Origin: Ga0077536 sp943370145
Lineage (GTDB): Bacteria > Pseudomonadota > Gammaproteobacteria > Ga0077536
DNA: 64,000 bases
Assembly (NCBI GenBank): GCA_943370145.1
Contig: CALRPY020000001.1
Location: forward strand, 186,001-250,000
Reading direction: 5' to 3'
Each line of letters starts with the position of its first letter. Within the stretch, counting starts at the first letter, position 1. Positions 24,383 to 32,577 of the stretch are shown piece after piece. The notes under the pieces were generated by a model. The model had not been told where the DNA came from. It did no database searches and saw nothing but the letters and a program-made list of their open reading frames with translations. The translations under genes were made by a program, and so were the position numbers.

Positions 24383-25261
24383 TCATCGCTGCGGCAGGAA
24401 CTGCAGGGGGCTGACCGCCTTGCCGCTTTTCCGTATCTCGAAGTGCACCATTACTTCGGAGGCCTCCGAATCGCCCATCAGGGCGATCTGCTGTCCTGCC
24501 TTGACACTGGCGCCCTCGTTCACGAGGCGCTTGTCGTTGTGCGCGTAGGCGCTCAGGAAAATATCATTGTGCTTGATGATAATAAGCTCGCCGTAACCGC
24601 GCAGTCCATTCCCGCTGTACACCACCTGGCCCGCCGCGGCCGCGGTGACAGGCTGCCCCCGGCTGCCCACGATCTCGAGTCCCTCCGAGCCCGAGGCGGC
24701 AACCGCGCGACGGGCCTTGCCCGCCGCGGGCCAACTCCAGGTTACCCCGCTGACCGAGCGGCTGCCGCCAACGGTGGCCGTCATTGGCACCGTCTGCTTC
24801 ATCTCAGGTGCCGACGGCGCCACCGCGACGGGCTGCGCGGGCGCGGGCTGCGGCGGCGCAGGCAAGGGCGCAGGCAGCGGCGTCGCAACGACTTCAGCAG
24901 GGCGGCTCGCAGGTGAGGCGAGGCCGGCCTGCGGCGACAGCCTCAGCGTCTGTCCTACGAAGATGCGATTTGGATTCTCGATGCCATTCCATTGCGCCAG
25001 CTGACGGTGGTCGACCCCGAAACGGAAAGCGATCGAGTACAGCGTGTCCCCGCTGGCCACCCGATAGCTGCCTCGCGCGGCGGCCGCCGGTCGCTGGTCC
25101 GCACTCGTCGACGCGCGCTTCGCGGACGGGCGGCCCTGCTGGCCGCTCGCGGTCTTCTGCTCGATGGGCGCTGGCGCCTGGCTCGCGCACCCGCCGAACA
25201 GGACGCTGAACGCGAGCATCAGCAGAATGGGCAAGCGGGCACGCACGCTGTCAATCCACAT
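24383..25261 (-). CDS. nlpD: NlpD-like LysM/M23 lipoprotein
   Basis: A 292-residue envelope protein. The signal peptide ends in a lipobox (VLFGGCAS, Cys near 25). LysM is near 65-110 (YRVASGDTLYSIAFRFG), then a Pro/Ala-rich linker, then a LytM/M23 domain to the end. The metal-binding motif is altered (VHFEIR in place of HxH), as in E. coli NlpD, which is not a hydrolase but activates amidase AmiC in septum splitting. The ATG at 25261 overlaps the pcm stop by 11 bases; six further codons upstream are open but unlikely. Confidence 0.93.
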   Translation of the reverse strand: MWIDSVRARLPILLMLAFSVLFGGCASQAPAPIEQKTASGQQGRPSAKRASTSADQRPAAAARGSYRVASGDTLYSIAFRFGVDHRQLAQWNGIENPNRIFVGQTLRLSPQAGLASPASRPAEVVATPLPAPLPAPPQPAPAQPVAVAPSAPEMKQTVPMTATVGGSRSVSGVTWSWPAAGKARRAVAASGSEGLEIVGSRGQPVTAAAAGQVVYSGNGLRGYGELIIIKHNDIFLSAYAHNDKRLVNEGASVKAGQQIALMGDSEASEVMVHFEIRKSGKAVSPLQFLPQR

Positions 25262-25910
25262 TTTCAAGCAGCGGAACAAAGCTCACGCGTTGCAGATGTT
25301 CTTCCTCGAAACCATCGCTGGTCCGCCGGATCAGGGTCAGCATCTGCTCACCCTGGCGGCCAATCGGCATGATCGCGCGTCCTCCCACGACCAGCTGCTC
25401 CAGCAGCTTGGGCGGCACGGACGCCGATGCGGCAGCCACGAGAACCGCGTCGAAGGGCGCGTGTGCCGGCCAGCCCAGCCTGCCGTCTCCATGTCTGACG
25501 CGCACGTTGGAAATCTTCAGTTCATAGAGCCGGGTACGGAGGCGATTGGCGAGAGCGGCAATGCGTTCCACCGTGTAGACCTGCGTTGCGATGCGCGCCA
25601 GCAGCGCACTCTGGTAGCCGCATCCCCCGCCGATCTCGAGCACGCGGGCCATCGGGCCGGTTTCGAGCAGGGCCTGTGTCATCGCGGCGACGACATAGGG
25701 CTGGGAGATCGTCTGCCCGTAGCCGATCGGCAGGGCATTGTTCTCGTAGGCGCGGCTGGCCAGCGCCTCGTCCACGAACAGGTGGCGCGGCGTCGTGCGA
25801 ATGAGGTCGAGCACCACTTCGGAAGTGATGCCCATCGTGCGCAGCTGGTCAACGAGCCGATTGCGCGCCCGTTGAGAAGTCATGCCTATACCGATCCGGT
25901 CGGCCATCAT
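25251..25910 (-). CDS. pcm: Protein-L-isoaspartate O-methyltransferase
   Basis: About 219 residues. The enzyme methylates isoaspartyl residues to begin repair of aged proteins. Visible motifs are PRHLFVDEALASRAYENNALPIGYGQTISQPYVVA and the AdoMet site LEIGGGCGYQSALLA (the family has EIGTGSGYQ). The start is uncertain: ATG at 25910, a second ATG one codon on, or ATG at 25877 (MTSQRARNRL) are all in frame. It lies 10 bases after surE and overlaps nlpD. Confidence 0.93.
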   Translation of the reverse strand: MMADRIGIGMTSQRARNRLVDQLRTMGITSEVVLDLIRTTPRHLFVDEALASRAYENNALPIGYGQTISQPYVVAAMTQALLETGPMARVLEIGGGCGYQSALLARIATQVYTVERIAALANRLRTRLYELKISNVRVRHGDGRLGWPAHAPFDAVLVAAASASVPPKLLEQLVVGGRAIMPIGRQGEQMLTLIRRTSDGFEEEHLQRVSFVPLLENVD

Positions 25911-25920
25911 TGCAGTGACG

Positions 25921-26667
25921 TTATTTTCCCAGCCAGTCCGCAAGCTCTTCCATCATCCCGTACGCTGTCAGATCCATCTGCAGCGGTGTTATCGACACAT
26001 AACCATCAGCAATCGCCCTGAAATCCGTACCCGGCCCCGCGTCGTCTCCGGGCGGGCCGGCGGGCCCGATCCAGTAGACGGGCCGGCCTTTGGGATCGAG
26101 CTGGGGAACGCTGGCGGGGGCCTTGTGACGCCGTCCGAGGCGGGTCACGCGCACGCCGCGCAGTTCGTCCCGCGGCAGGTCCGGCACGTTCACGTTCAGT
26201 AATGAACTTCTTGGCAATCCGCCGGCGCGGAAGCGCTGGGCGAGTTCGAGTGCAATGGTGGCGGCGCTAGCATAATGGGTAGGGTTCGCGCCTGCCAGTG
26301 AGACCGCAATCGCGGGCGTCCCCAGCAGACAGGCCTCCATCGCCGCGGCGACAGTGCCCGAGTACAGCACGTCATCGCCAAGGTTCTCTCCGGCGTTGAT
26401 GCCGGAGAGCACGAGGTCCGGCTGCGCATCGAGCAGGCTGTGAAAGGCGAGGTTGATGCAATCCGCCGGCGTTCCATCGACCGCCTGGACGCCGTCTCCT
26501 CCCGCTCGCACGCGAAGGGGCCGGTCCAGCGTCAGCGAGTTGCTGGCGCCGCTTCGATTGTCGGCAGGCGCCACGACCTGCACCGTCGCGAGCGTGCGCA
26601 ATGCGTCGACCAGCGTGAGGATGCCGTCCGCCCGGTAACCGTCGTCGTTGCAGACGAGTATCCGCAT
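25921..26667 (-). CDS. surE: 5'/3'-nucleotidase SurE
   Basis: A 248-residue stationary-phase survival phosphatase acting on nucleoside monophosphates. It begins MRILVCNDDGYRADGI, with the metal-binding Asp pair. It also has APADNRSGASNSLTL, SGINAGENLGDDVLYSGTVAAAMEACLLG and the C-terminal YVSITPLQMDLT signature. ATG at 26667 gives the exact family start; the upstream frame is shadow of argF. It is 5 bases after the argF stop. Confidence 0.96.
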   Translation of the reverse strand: MRILVCNDDGYRADGILTLVDALRTLATVQVVAPADNRSGASNSLTLDRPLRVRAGGDGVQAVDGTPADCINLAFHSLLDAQPDLVLSGINAGENLGDDVLYSGTVAAAMEACLLGTPAIAVSLAGANPTHYASAATIALELAQRFRAGGLPRSSLLNVNVPDLPRDELRGVRVTRLGRRHKAPASVPQLDPKGRPVYWIGPAGPPGDDAGPGTDFRAIADGYVSITPLQMDLTAYGMMEELADWLGK

Positions 26668-26672
26668 CTTGG

Positions 26673-27584
26673 TCAGGCGGACTGGCTGAACAAGAACTCC
26701 AGCAGCGCCTTCTGCGCGTGCAACCTGTTCCCAGCCTCCTCCCAGACGACGCTGTCGGGCGCATCGATGACCGCCGCCACCACCTCTTCGCCACGGTGTG
26801 CGGGCAGGCAATGCATGAACAGCGCACCAGGCCTGGCTCCCGACATGAGCTCGCTGGTGACCTGGTAGGGCGCGAAGACCACCCGGCGCGCAGCGGCCTC
26901 GTCTTCCTGCCCCATGCTGACCCACACGTCGGTCACGACGAGATCGGCATCGGCCACGGCATCGGCCGGTTCGCGGCACAAGCGCACCCCGGGCAGGGAA
27001 ACGCCGCCGCGCAGCAGCGCCGGTTCAAAACCGGCGGGCGTAGCGACCGCAAGGTCGAAATCTAGCAGGGCGGCCGCCTCGATATACGTGTTGCACATGT
27101 TGTTGCCATCGCCGACCCATGCGACCTTGCGCCCGCGGATATCGCCACGATGCTCGAAGAAGGTCTGCATGTCGGCCAGCAGCTGGCACGGATGCGAACG
27201 GTCGGTCAGCCCGTTGATCACCGGGACCCGGGCGGCTGCCGCCAGGCGCTGCACGATGTCATGCGCGAACGTGCGCACCATGATGGCATCACACATTTCG
27301 GACAGCACCCGTGCCGTGTCCTCCAGCGGTTCACCACGGCCGAGCTGGGAATCCTTTGGTGACAGGAATATCGCTCCCCCGCCCCCTTCGATCATCGCCG
27401 ACTCGAAGGACACGCGGGTGCGGGTCGATGACTTCTCGAAAATCATCGCCAGCACCTTGTGCTGGAAGATCTGCGGCTTGTCGCCGCTGGCGCGGCGCCG
27501 TTTGAGCTCTGTCGCGCGGGCGATGATGCTGCGTATCTCCGCCGGCGTCAGATCGGCGAGATCGACAAGGTGGCGAGGCGGCAT
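26673..27584 (-). CDS. argF: Ornithine carbamoyltransferase
   Basis: A 303-residue enzyme that makes citrulline from ornithine and carbamoyl phosphate. Signatures are FEKSSTRTRVSFESAM (carbamoyl phosphate site), HPCQLLADMQTFFEHRG, DVWVSMGQE (ornithine site) and MHCLPAHRGEEV. The ATG at 27584 (MPPRHLVDLADL) matches the family start; 37 extra codons upstream run through a terminator and are discarded. It heads the surE-pcm-nlpD-rpoS run. Confidence 0.95.
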   Translation of the reverse strand: MPPRHLVDLADLTPAEIRSIIARATELKRRRASGDKPQIFQHKVLAMIFEKSSTRTRVSFESAMIEGGGGAIFLSPKDSQLGRGEPLEDTARVLSEMCDAIMVRTFAHDIVQRLAAAARVPVINGLTDRSHPCQLLADMQTFFEHRGDIRGRKVAWVGDGNNMCNTYIEAAALLDFDLAVATPAGFEPALLRGGVSLPGVRLCREPADAVADADLVVTDVWVSMGQEDEAAARRVVFAPYQVTSELMSGARPGALFMHCLPAHRGEEVVAAVIDAPDSVVWEEAGNRLHAQKALLEFLFSQSA

Positions 27585-27615
27585 TGCTTGGAAATCGGGT
27601 GTCTTTAAAAAATTC

Positions 27616-27639
27616 GAGCCCAGCCTGCGGGCTGGGCTC
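27616..27639 (-). terminator. Rho-independent terminator after the PuuD-like gene
   Basis: GAGCCCAGC / GCTGGGCTC forms a 9-base perfect stem (10 with the flanking C-G) with a short loop. It is followed on the minus strand by GAATTTTTTAAAG, a clear U-tract. It separates the PuuD-like transcript from argF. Confidence 0.85.
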
Positions 27640-27666
27640 CGTGTCGTGGCCGGCTTGTTGCTGGCT

Positions 27667-28197
27667 TCAGCCGAAGAATGGCAGACCGTGGGCACCCGCC
27701 TGCATGAACATCAGCATCGGGATGGACAGCATGGTGTTGGTGCGCGATGCCAGGAAGGCAATGCGGCGCGCCTTGGCCTTCTCGGCATCGGTGGCCTGCG
27801 CGATTCCAAGCACCTTCTTCTGGTTGGGCCAGATCAGCCCCCACACGTTCAGCAGCATGATCGTGCCGAGCCAGGCGCCGAAGCCGATGTAGGTGGTGGC
27901 GGCGCTGGGCACTTCACCTGCCATGCCAAGCGCGAATGCGTTGAGCAGGCCGTAGGGGCTGGCCTCCAGGTAGGCCGCACCGCTCAGCCAGGTCACCAGC
28001 GCGGCCCAGCGGAACCAGAACAGGGCGCGCGGCGCCACATACTTGGAAATGGCTGCAGGGCCGGGGCCACCGGCGGAAGCCTCGCTGGTCGCAGAGGCCA
28101 ACGCCGGCACCTGCACGAAGTTGAAGTAGTACAGCAGTCCGATCCACATGACACCGGCAACGATGTGGAGCCAGCGAATCGCGATATCGATTTCCAT
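27667..28197 (-). CDS. PuuD/DUF989-like integral membrane protein
   Basis: A 176-residue protein with about four membrane helices. The start IDIAIRWLHIVAGVMWIGLLYYFNFVQ, with His and Trp in the first helix, and the later WFRWAALVTWLSGAAYL and GFGAWLGTIMLLNVWGLIWPNQKKVLG resemble the N-terminal membrane domain of PuuD-type urate hydroxylase. The C-terminal cytochrome c domain of PuuD is absent, so urate oxidation is not implied. It is preceded by a 31-residue membrane peptide gene in the same direction. Confidence 0.7.
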   Translation of the reverse strand: MEIDIAIRWLHIVAGVMWIGLLYYFNFVQVPALASATSEASAGGPGPAAISKYVAPRALFWFRWAALVTWLSGAAYLEASPYGLLNAFALGMAGEVPSAATTYIGFGAWLGTIMLLNVWGLIWPNQKKVLGIAQATDAEKAKARRIAFLASRTNTMLSIPMLMFMQAGAHGLPFFG

Positions 28198-28242
28198 GAT
28201 GAAAGTCCCCGGGTTGGTTGTTGCGGTCGGCGGGCAGCGGGT

Positions 28243-28338
28243 TCAGACGCCCGCTATCAGGGAGGCGACATACGCAAGTACGATGGTCAGGACCACACCG
28301 GCGATTACGGTGCCCTGGATGGTTTCCAATGGATTCAT
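28243..28338 (-). CDS. 31-residue single-span membrane peptide
   Basis: The frame encodes MNPLETIQGTVIAGVVLTIV followed by LAYVASLIAGV and a stop. Residues 10-30 form one hydrophobic helix. GAGGGG lies about 7 bases before the ATG, and the gene stands 45 bases before the PuuD-like gene on the same strand with no terminator between. Small membrane peptides of this size are often subunits of larger membrane complexes, so a partnership with the PuuD-like protein is plausible but inferred. It is too short for most gene callers. Confidence 0.6.
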   Translation of the reverse strand: MNPLETIQGTVIAGVVLTIVLAYVASLIAGV

Positions 28339-28450
28339 TGCACACCCCTCTTAGGCCGGCCCGGCCGGCGATTTCGTTGTCGAACAACGGTTATTGTGAC
28401 TGCATTGTCAGTTACCGACTATGAAGATTCAAGCCTGAAAAGGTCGCGCC

Positions 28451-30007
28451 ATGAAGACTGAAAGCCCTGCAAACGCCCTGGGCCTGAGCCTGTTTGCGGC
28501 GCGCCTGCAAGCGGTGTGCGATGAAATGGGCGCTTGCCTGCGGCGCGCTGCACTGTCACCGAACATAAAGGACAGGCTGGACTACTCCTGCGCGGTGTTT
28601 GACGCGCATGGACAGTTGTGCGCCCAGGCGGCGCACATTCCAGTGCATCTGGGCAGCATGGCATACGCGATGGGTTCGGTCGTCGACGCGGTTGCGTGGT
28701 CGCCGGGCGACATGCTGCTCGTCAACGACCCCTACCTGGGGGGTACCCACCTGCCCGACGTCACCCTCATTGCACCTTTCTTCAGCGCAGGCGGGCTCGC
28801 CGGCTTCGTGGCGAACCGGGCGCACCATGCGGACATCGGTTGCGCGAGGCCGGGCTCCATGCCCTGGTCGCGCACACTCGCCGAAGAGGGTCTGGTGATT
28901 CCGCCGACGAAGCTCTACGCCGCCGGGGTGGTAAACGAGGACCTGCTCGGGCGCCTGCGTGCCGGCCTGCGCAACCCGCGCTCGACGCTGGCCGACTTCA
29001 CGGCACAGCGCAGCGCGAACCTGCGCGGGCTCGAACGCCTGGACGCGCTTGCCGCCTCGTTGCCGGAAGGCTCGCTGCCGCGGATGTTCGATGCCCTCAA
29101 TGATTACGCCGAAGCCATGGCGCGCGGTGCCCTGTCCCGCTTACGTCCCGGGCGTCACTGCGCGGTCGATTTCATGGACAGCGATGCGCGCGCACCCGGC
29201 CCGATCGAAATCCGGGTTGCGCTGACGGTCGACGCGGATTCGCTGCTTGTCGACTTCGACGGCAGCAGCCCGCAGGTCGACAGCAACATCAACTGCCCGC
29301 TGTCAGTGACGGCCGCAGCCGTCTACTACGTGCTCTACTGCCTGATGCCGGTGGGCACGCCGGCCTGTGCCGGCAGCCTCCGACCGGTCAGCCTGCGCGC
29401 CCCGGACGGGTGCCTCGTCAATGCCCGCCCGCCGGCTGCCGTTGCCGCCGGCAACGTGGAAACCAGTCAGCGCCTCGTCGACGTATTACTTGCTGCGCTC
29501 GCCGGCGCGGCGCCGGGGCTCGTGCCCGCGGCGAGCGCAGGCACGATGAACAACGTCGCCATGGGCGCCGTGGACTGGGATTACTATGAGACCTTGGGCG
29601 GAGGCGGCGGCGCGAGTGCTCGCGGCGACGGGCTCGACGCACGGCATACCCACATGACCAACACCCTGAACACGCCTGTCGAGATCTTCGAGGCCACGTA
29701 TCCGGCGCGGATCAGGCGCTATGCGGTGCGGCGCGGTTCGGGCGGGCCAGGCCTGCATCGCGGCGGCGACGGACTGGTGCGCGAATATGAATTCCTCGCG
29801 CCGGCCTCGGTCACGCTGCTCACCGATCGGCGCCAGTCTGCCCCCTGGGGCAGCAACGGGGGTGAGGCGGGTGCGCCGGGACGCAACTTCCTCAACGGGC
29901 GTCCGCTGCCCGGCAGGGTCGAACTGGAAGTCGTGCGCGGGGACTGCCTGCGGCTCGAGACGCCGGGGGGCGGCGGCTGGGGCATCCCGCCGAAAGACCC
30001 CGGATGA
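28451..30007 (+). CDS. Hydantoinase B / oxoprolinase-family protein
   Basis: A 518-residue HyuB-type subunit. It has LSPNIKDRLDYSCAVFDAHGQLCAQAAHIPVHLGSM, NDPYLGGTHLPDVTL, NRAHHADIG, DFDGSSPQVDSNINCP, AGNVETSQRLVD and a closing GGGGWG. These match the B subunit of ATP-dependent hydantoinase, acetone carboxylase and 5-oxoprolinase families. The A subunit is not adjacent, which is unusual because hyuA and hyuB are normally neighbours or fused. AAAGG lies upstream of the ATG at 28451. The substrate cannot be assigned. Confidence 0.85.
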   Translation: MKTESPANALGLSLFAARLQAVCDEMGACLRRAALSPNIKDRLDYSCAVFDAHGQLCAQAAHIPVHLGSMAYAMGSVVDAVAWSPGDMLLVNDPYLGGTHLPDVTLIAPFFSAGGLAGFVANRAHHADIGCARPGSMPWSRTLAEEGLVIPPTKLYAAGVVNEDLLGRLRAGLRNPRSTLADFTAQRSANLRGLERLDALAASLPEGSLPRMFDALNDYAEAMARGALSRLRPGRHCAVDFMDSDARAPGPIEIRVALTVDADSLLVDFDGSSPQVDSNINCPLSVTAAAVYYVLYCLMPVGTPACAGSLRPVSLRAPDGCLVNARPPAAVAAGNVETSQRLVDVLLAALAGAAPGLVPAASAGTMNNVAMGAVDWDYYETLGGGGGASARGDGLDARHTHMTNTLNTPVEIFEATYPARIRRYAVRRGSGGPGLHRGGDGLVREYEFLAPASVTLLTDRRQSAPWGSNGGEAGAPGRNFLNGRPLPGRVELEVVRGDCLRLETPGGGGWGIPPKDPG

Positions 30008-30084
30008 ATTGGCTTTTTTAGACTGGTTGGGCCGCCTAGAATCCACGCAAGGGCGCAGGCCCCACGCAACAAGAGGTACGGACG

Positions 30085-30399
30085 ATGGAAATCAATGAAC
30101 GCATTCAGGCCTTGCTCGAACAGCACAGAATCGTATTGTTCATGAAAGGCACGCCGCAGTTTCCGCAGTGCGGCTTCTCGATGAGGACGGCTCAGGCTCT
30201 CTCTGCATGCGGCGCCCAGTTCCACAGCGTGGACGTGCTCGCCGAACCGGATTTCCGGCAGCACCTGCCGCGGTTCTCGAACTGGCCGACCTTCCCCCAG
30301 GTCTTCATCGACGGGGAACTCGTCGGCGGCTGCGATATCGTGCTCGACCTCTATCAGAGCGGCGAACTGCAGAAGTTGACGAGCGGCGCGGCCGCCTGA
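30085..30399 (+). CDS. grxD: Monothiol glutaredoxin, Grx4 family
   Basis: A 104-residue CGFS-type glutaredoxin. The motif KGTPQFPQCGFSMRTAQAL carries the single active Cys, and WPTFPQVFIDGELVGGCDI provides glutathione contacts. Such proteins bind a [2Fe-2S] cluster with glutathione and hand it to acceptors. Length matches the family (115 in E. coli). It is followed by a strong hairpin and the convergent dnaQ. Confidence 0.95.
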   Translation: MEINERIQALLEQHRIVLFMKGTPQFPQCGFSMRTAQALSACGAQFHSVDVLAEPDFRQHLPRFSNWPTFPQVFIDGELVGGCDIVLDLYQSGELQKLTSGAAA

Positions 30400-30413
30400 G
30401 CCCCGCCAGTTCA

Positions 30414-30442
30414 CCACTGCCCATCGCGAGGATGGGCAGTGG
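30414..30442. terminator. Bidirectional hairpin between grxD and dnaQ
   Basis: A perfect 12-base stem (CCACTGCCCATC / GATGGGCAGTGG) with a 5-base loop lies between the convergent stops. No T-tract follows on either strand, but stem strength and position suggest a shared terminator or 3'-end stabiliser. Confidence 0.55.
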
Positions 30443-30450
30443 CGCATGAC

Positions 30451-31188
30451 TCATTCCGCCGTGGCGCCTGCTGCCACGGCTTCCTGCTCCAGCCACAGGC
30501 ACTTGCCGCCGCTGCGCTTGGCGATCGCTTCAAGGCGCGCCCGGTGCGCGGCGAGCTCGTCCTCCCGCAGCGCCACGACCTTGAGTGGCGGCCTGGCCCG
30601 CGTCGCAACGCGCCGCTCCGCAGCCGCGGCCTCTTCGTCGGCGACACTGATGTCGAGATGCAGGGCGCCCTGCCCGCCCGTCATTGCGAGAAAGACATCC
30701 GCCAGCAGTTCAGCATCCAGCAGCGCCCCGTGCAGGGTGCGATGGTTGTTGTCGATGTCGTAGCGCTTGCACAGCGCGTCGAGGCTGTTGCGCTGGCCCG
30801 GATGCAGCTCGCGCGCAAGCTTCAGCGTGTCGAAGATGCGGCAGTAGTCTTCGAGACGCCCCCACGCATGGCCCATGCGGGACAGTTCGGCATCGAGGAA
30901 ACCGACGTCGAAGGCCGCGTTGTGGATCACGATCTCCGCGCCCCGCACGAAGTCGAGGAAGTCTGCGGCCACGTCCGCGAAGCGCGGGGACTCGCGCAGC
31001 TTGTCCAGCGTGATGCCGTGGACCTGGGCCGCGCCGGCGTCAATCTCCCGGTCCGGATTCAGGAAGCAATGGAACCGGCGCTCGGTGATCCGGCGGTTCA
31101 ATAACTCTATGCAGCCGATTTCGATGACACGATGGCCCTCGTCCGGGGCAAGGCCGGTCGTTTCGGTGTCGAGAATGATCTGTCTCAT
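30451..31188 (-). CDS. dnaQ: DNA polymerase III epsilon subunit (3'-5' proofreading exonuclease)
   Basis: A 245-residue DEDDh exonuclease. ExoI is LDTETTGL, ExoII is HNAAFDVGFLD, and ExoIII contains HRTLHGALLDAELLADVFLAMTGGQ. A C-terminal tail of about 60 residues holds the polymerase-alpha-binding segment. The ATG at 31188 (MRQIILDTETTG) is the family start; 13 earlier codons are open but unconserved. It lies 19 bases downstream of rnhA, whereas in E. coli rnhA and dnaQ are adjacent but divergent. Confidence 0.95.
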   Translation of the reverse strand: MRQIILDTETTGLAPDEGHRVIEIGCIELLNRRITERRFHCFLNPDREIDAGAAQVHGITLDKLRESPRFADVAADFLDFVRGAEIVIHNAAFDVGFLDAELSRMGHAWGRLEDYCRIFDTLKLARELHPGQRNSLDALCKRYDIDNNHRTLHGALLDAELLADVFLAMTGGQGALHLDISVADEEAAAAERRVATRARPPLKVVALREDELAAHRARLEAIAKRSGGKCLWLEQEAVAAGATAE

Positions 31189-31207
31189 GCTTCGCCTCGT
31201 CGTCGAT

Positions 31208-31678
31208 TCAGAGCGGCGCGCGCTCACGGATCATGCTGTCGATCGCGGCATTTGCAACCGCGTCGGCCTGCTCGTTGCCCGGATCGCCGGCGTGACCCCG
31301 TACCCAGTGCCAGGAAACGCGGTGAGGCGCGCTGGCAGCCTGCAGCCGCTGCCACAGGTCCGCATTCTTGACCGGCTTGCGGTCCGCCGTGCGCCAGCCG
31401 CGCCGCACCCAGCCGGGCAGCCATTCCGTGATGCCCTTCTGCACGTACTGGGAGTCCGTGTGCAGGGCGACGGTGCTGGGGCGGGTCAAGGCTTCGAGCG
31501 CGCTGATGGCCGCCAGCATTTCCATGCGATTGTTGGTCGTCAGCGGCTCGCCCCCGCTGAGTATCTTTTCCCGCCCCTTGCAGCGCAGGATCGCGCCCCA
31601 CCCGCCCGGACCGGGGTTGCCGCGGCACGCGCCGTCCGTATACACGACCACGACGTGGTCAGTCTCCACCTGCGTCAT
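31208..31678 (-). CDS. rnhA: Ribonuclease HI
   Basis: A 156-residue enzyme (E. coli 155) that degrades RNA in RNA-DNA hybrids. Catalytic acidic residues are visible in YTDGACRGNPGPGGWG, NNRMEMLAAISALEAL and LHTDSQYV, and AGDPGNEQADAVAN holds the last Asp. The basic handle region (KGITEWLPGWVRRGW) is present. Its start overlaps the stop of the upstream methyltransferase by 4 bases. Confidence 0.97.
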   Translation of the reverse strand: MTQVETDHVVVVYTDGACRGNPGPGGWGAILRCKGREKILSGGEPLTTNNRMEMLAAISALEALTRPSTVALHTDSQYVQKGITEWLPGWVRRGWRTADRKPVKNADLWQRLQAASAPHRVSWHWVRGHAGDPGNEQADAVANAAIDSMIRERAPL

Positions 31679-32451
31679 TCATTGCTCTCCTGGGGCCACG
31701 CCTCGCGGGTCGTGGGTTCGATGACACCGGCGGCCGGCAGACGCCGCTGCTTCGCCCAGCGCGCCCTGACCGGTCGTATCGCGACGACCCGTTTGCGCGC
31801 CAGCACGAAATAGACATTGCCGAGCACCGGCCAGAAATGCTGGCCCAGCCGTTCCACGATTTCGAGACGGGCATGCAGTCGCGACCGCGAGAAGGGTGGG
31901 CGAAACGACAACTTCTCGCAGCGTTCGATTTCGAATCCAAGCAACGTGAGCCAGTCGCGCAAGCGCGTCATGCCGACGAAACGCCCCCGCCACGGCAACT
32001 GCCCGCGCCAACCGGCCGCACGCCGCCACAAACCGTAGCAGCTCCACGGATTGAATCCGAGAATTGCCAGATGACCTTCCGCAATCAGCACCCGTTCCGC
32101 CTCGCGCAGCACGGCATGCGGACTGCGCGCGAACTCGAGCACGTGTGGCAGCACCAGCACGTCGACACTGCCGGCCTGAATCGGCAACGCATCATCCACG
32201 CAGCGCAGCGAGGCCTCGTGGCAGGAAGACGACGTCGCGAGTACGACCTGATTCTGGATGCGGCTGCAGGAGATGAGCGGCGCGCGATAGGGGTTGCCGA
32301 GTTGCAGGATGTGATAGCCGAACAGATTCGACAGCGCATCAGCCGCCACGTCGAACTCGGCCGCAGCCACCGCCAGCCCCGGCTCCACGGCAAACCAGTC
32401 GCGCAGCGAGGGCGCCCCCGCAAAAGCCTGTGCAGCAGCTTGTTGAATCAT
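31675..32451 (-). CDS. Class I SAM-dependent methyltransferase (YafS-like)
   Basis: A 258-residue protein with a Methyltransf_11-like core: DDALPIQAGSVDVLVLPHVLEFARSPHAVLREAERVL followed by AILGFNPWSCYGLWRR. The glycine-rich AdoMet loop is replaced by a SNLFGYHILQLGNPY segment, as in the YafS family, so ligand binding is less certain. It is directly upstream of and overlapping rnhA, the position of yafS beside rnhA in E. coli. The substrate is unknown. Confidence 0.8.
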   Translation of the reverse strand: MIQQAAAQAFAGAPSLRDWFAVEPGLAVAAAEFDVAADALSNLFGYHILQLGNPYRAPLISCSRIQNQVVLATSSSCHEASLRCVDDALPIQAGSVDVLVLPHVLEFARSPHAVLREAERVLIAEGHLAILGFNPWSCYGLWRRAAGWRGQLPWRGRFVGMTRLRDWLTLLGFEIERCEKLSFRPPFSRSRLHARLEIVERLGQHFWPVLGNVYFVLARKRVVAIRPVRARWAKQRRLPAAGVIEPTTREAWPQESNE

Positions 32452-32540
32452 TTGAAATCAGTAACTTGGGCAACACAACCGCAAGCGGTTTAGGAGCAAT
32501 GTCGCACGGCGCGCGCAGGCGGACAATGCCAGCTACAGGG

Positions 32541-32570
32541 TTGACGCGCCAAAACGGCGGCGCCTATCTT
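32541..32570 (+). promoter_or_regulatory. Predicted promoter of mltD
   Basis: TTGACG (32541-32546) and TATCTT (32565-32570) are 18 bases apart. Transcription would begin at about 32577-32578, which is the ATG of mltD, so the message could be leaderless. Confidence 0.5.
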
Positions 32571-32577
32571 ACCCCCC

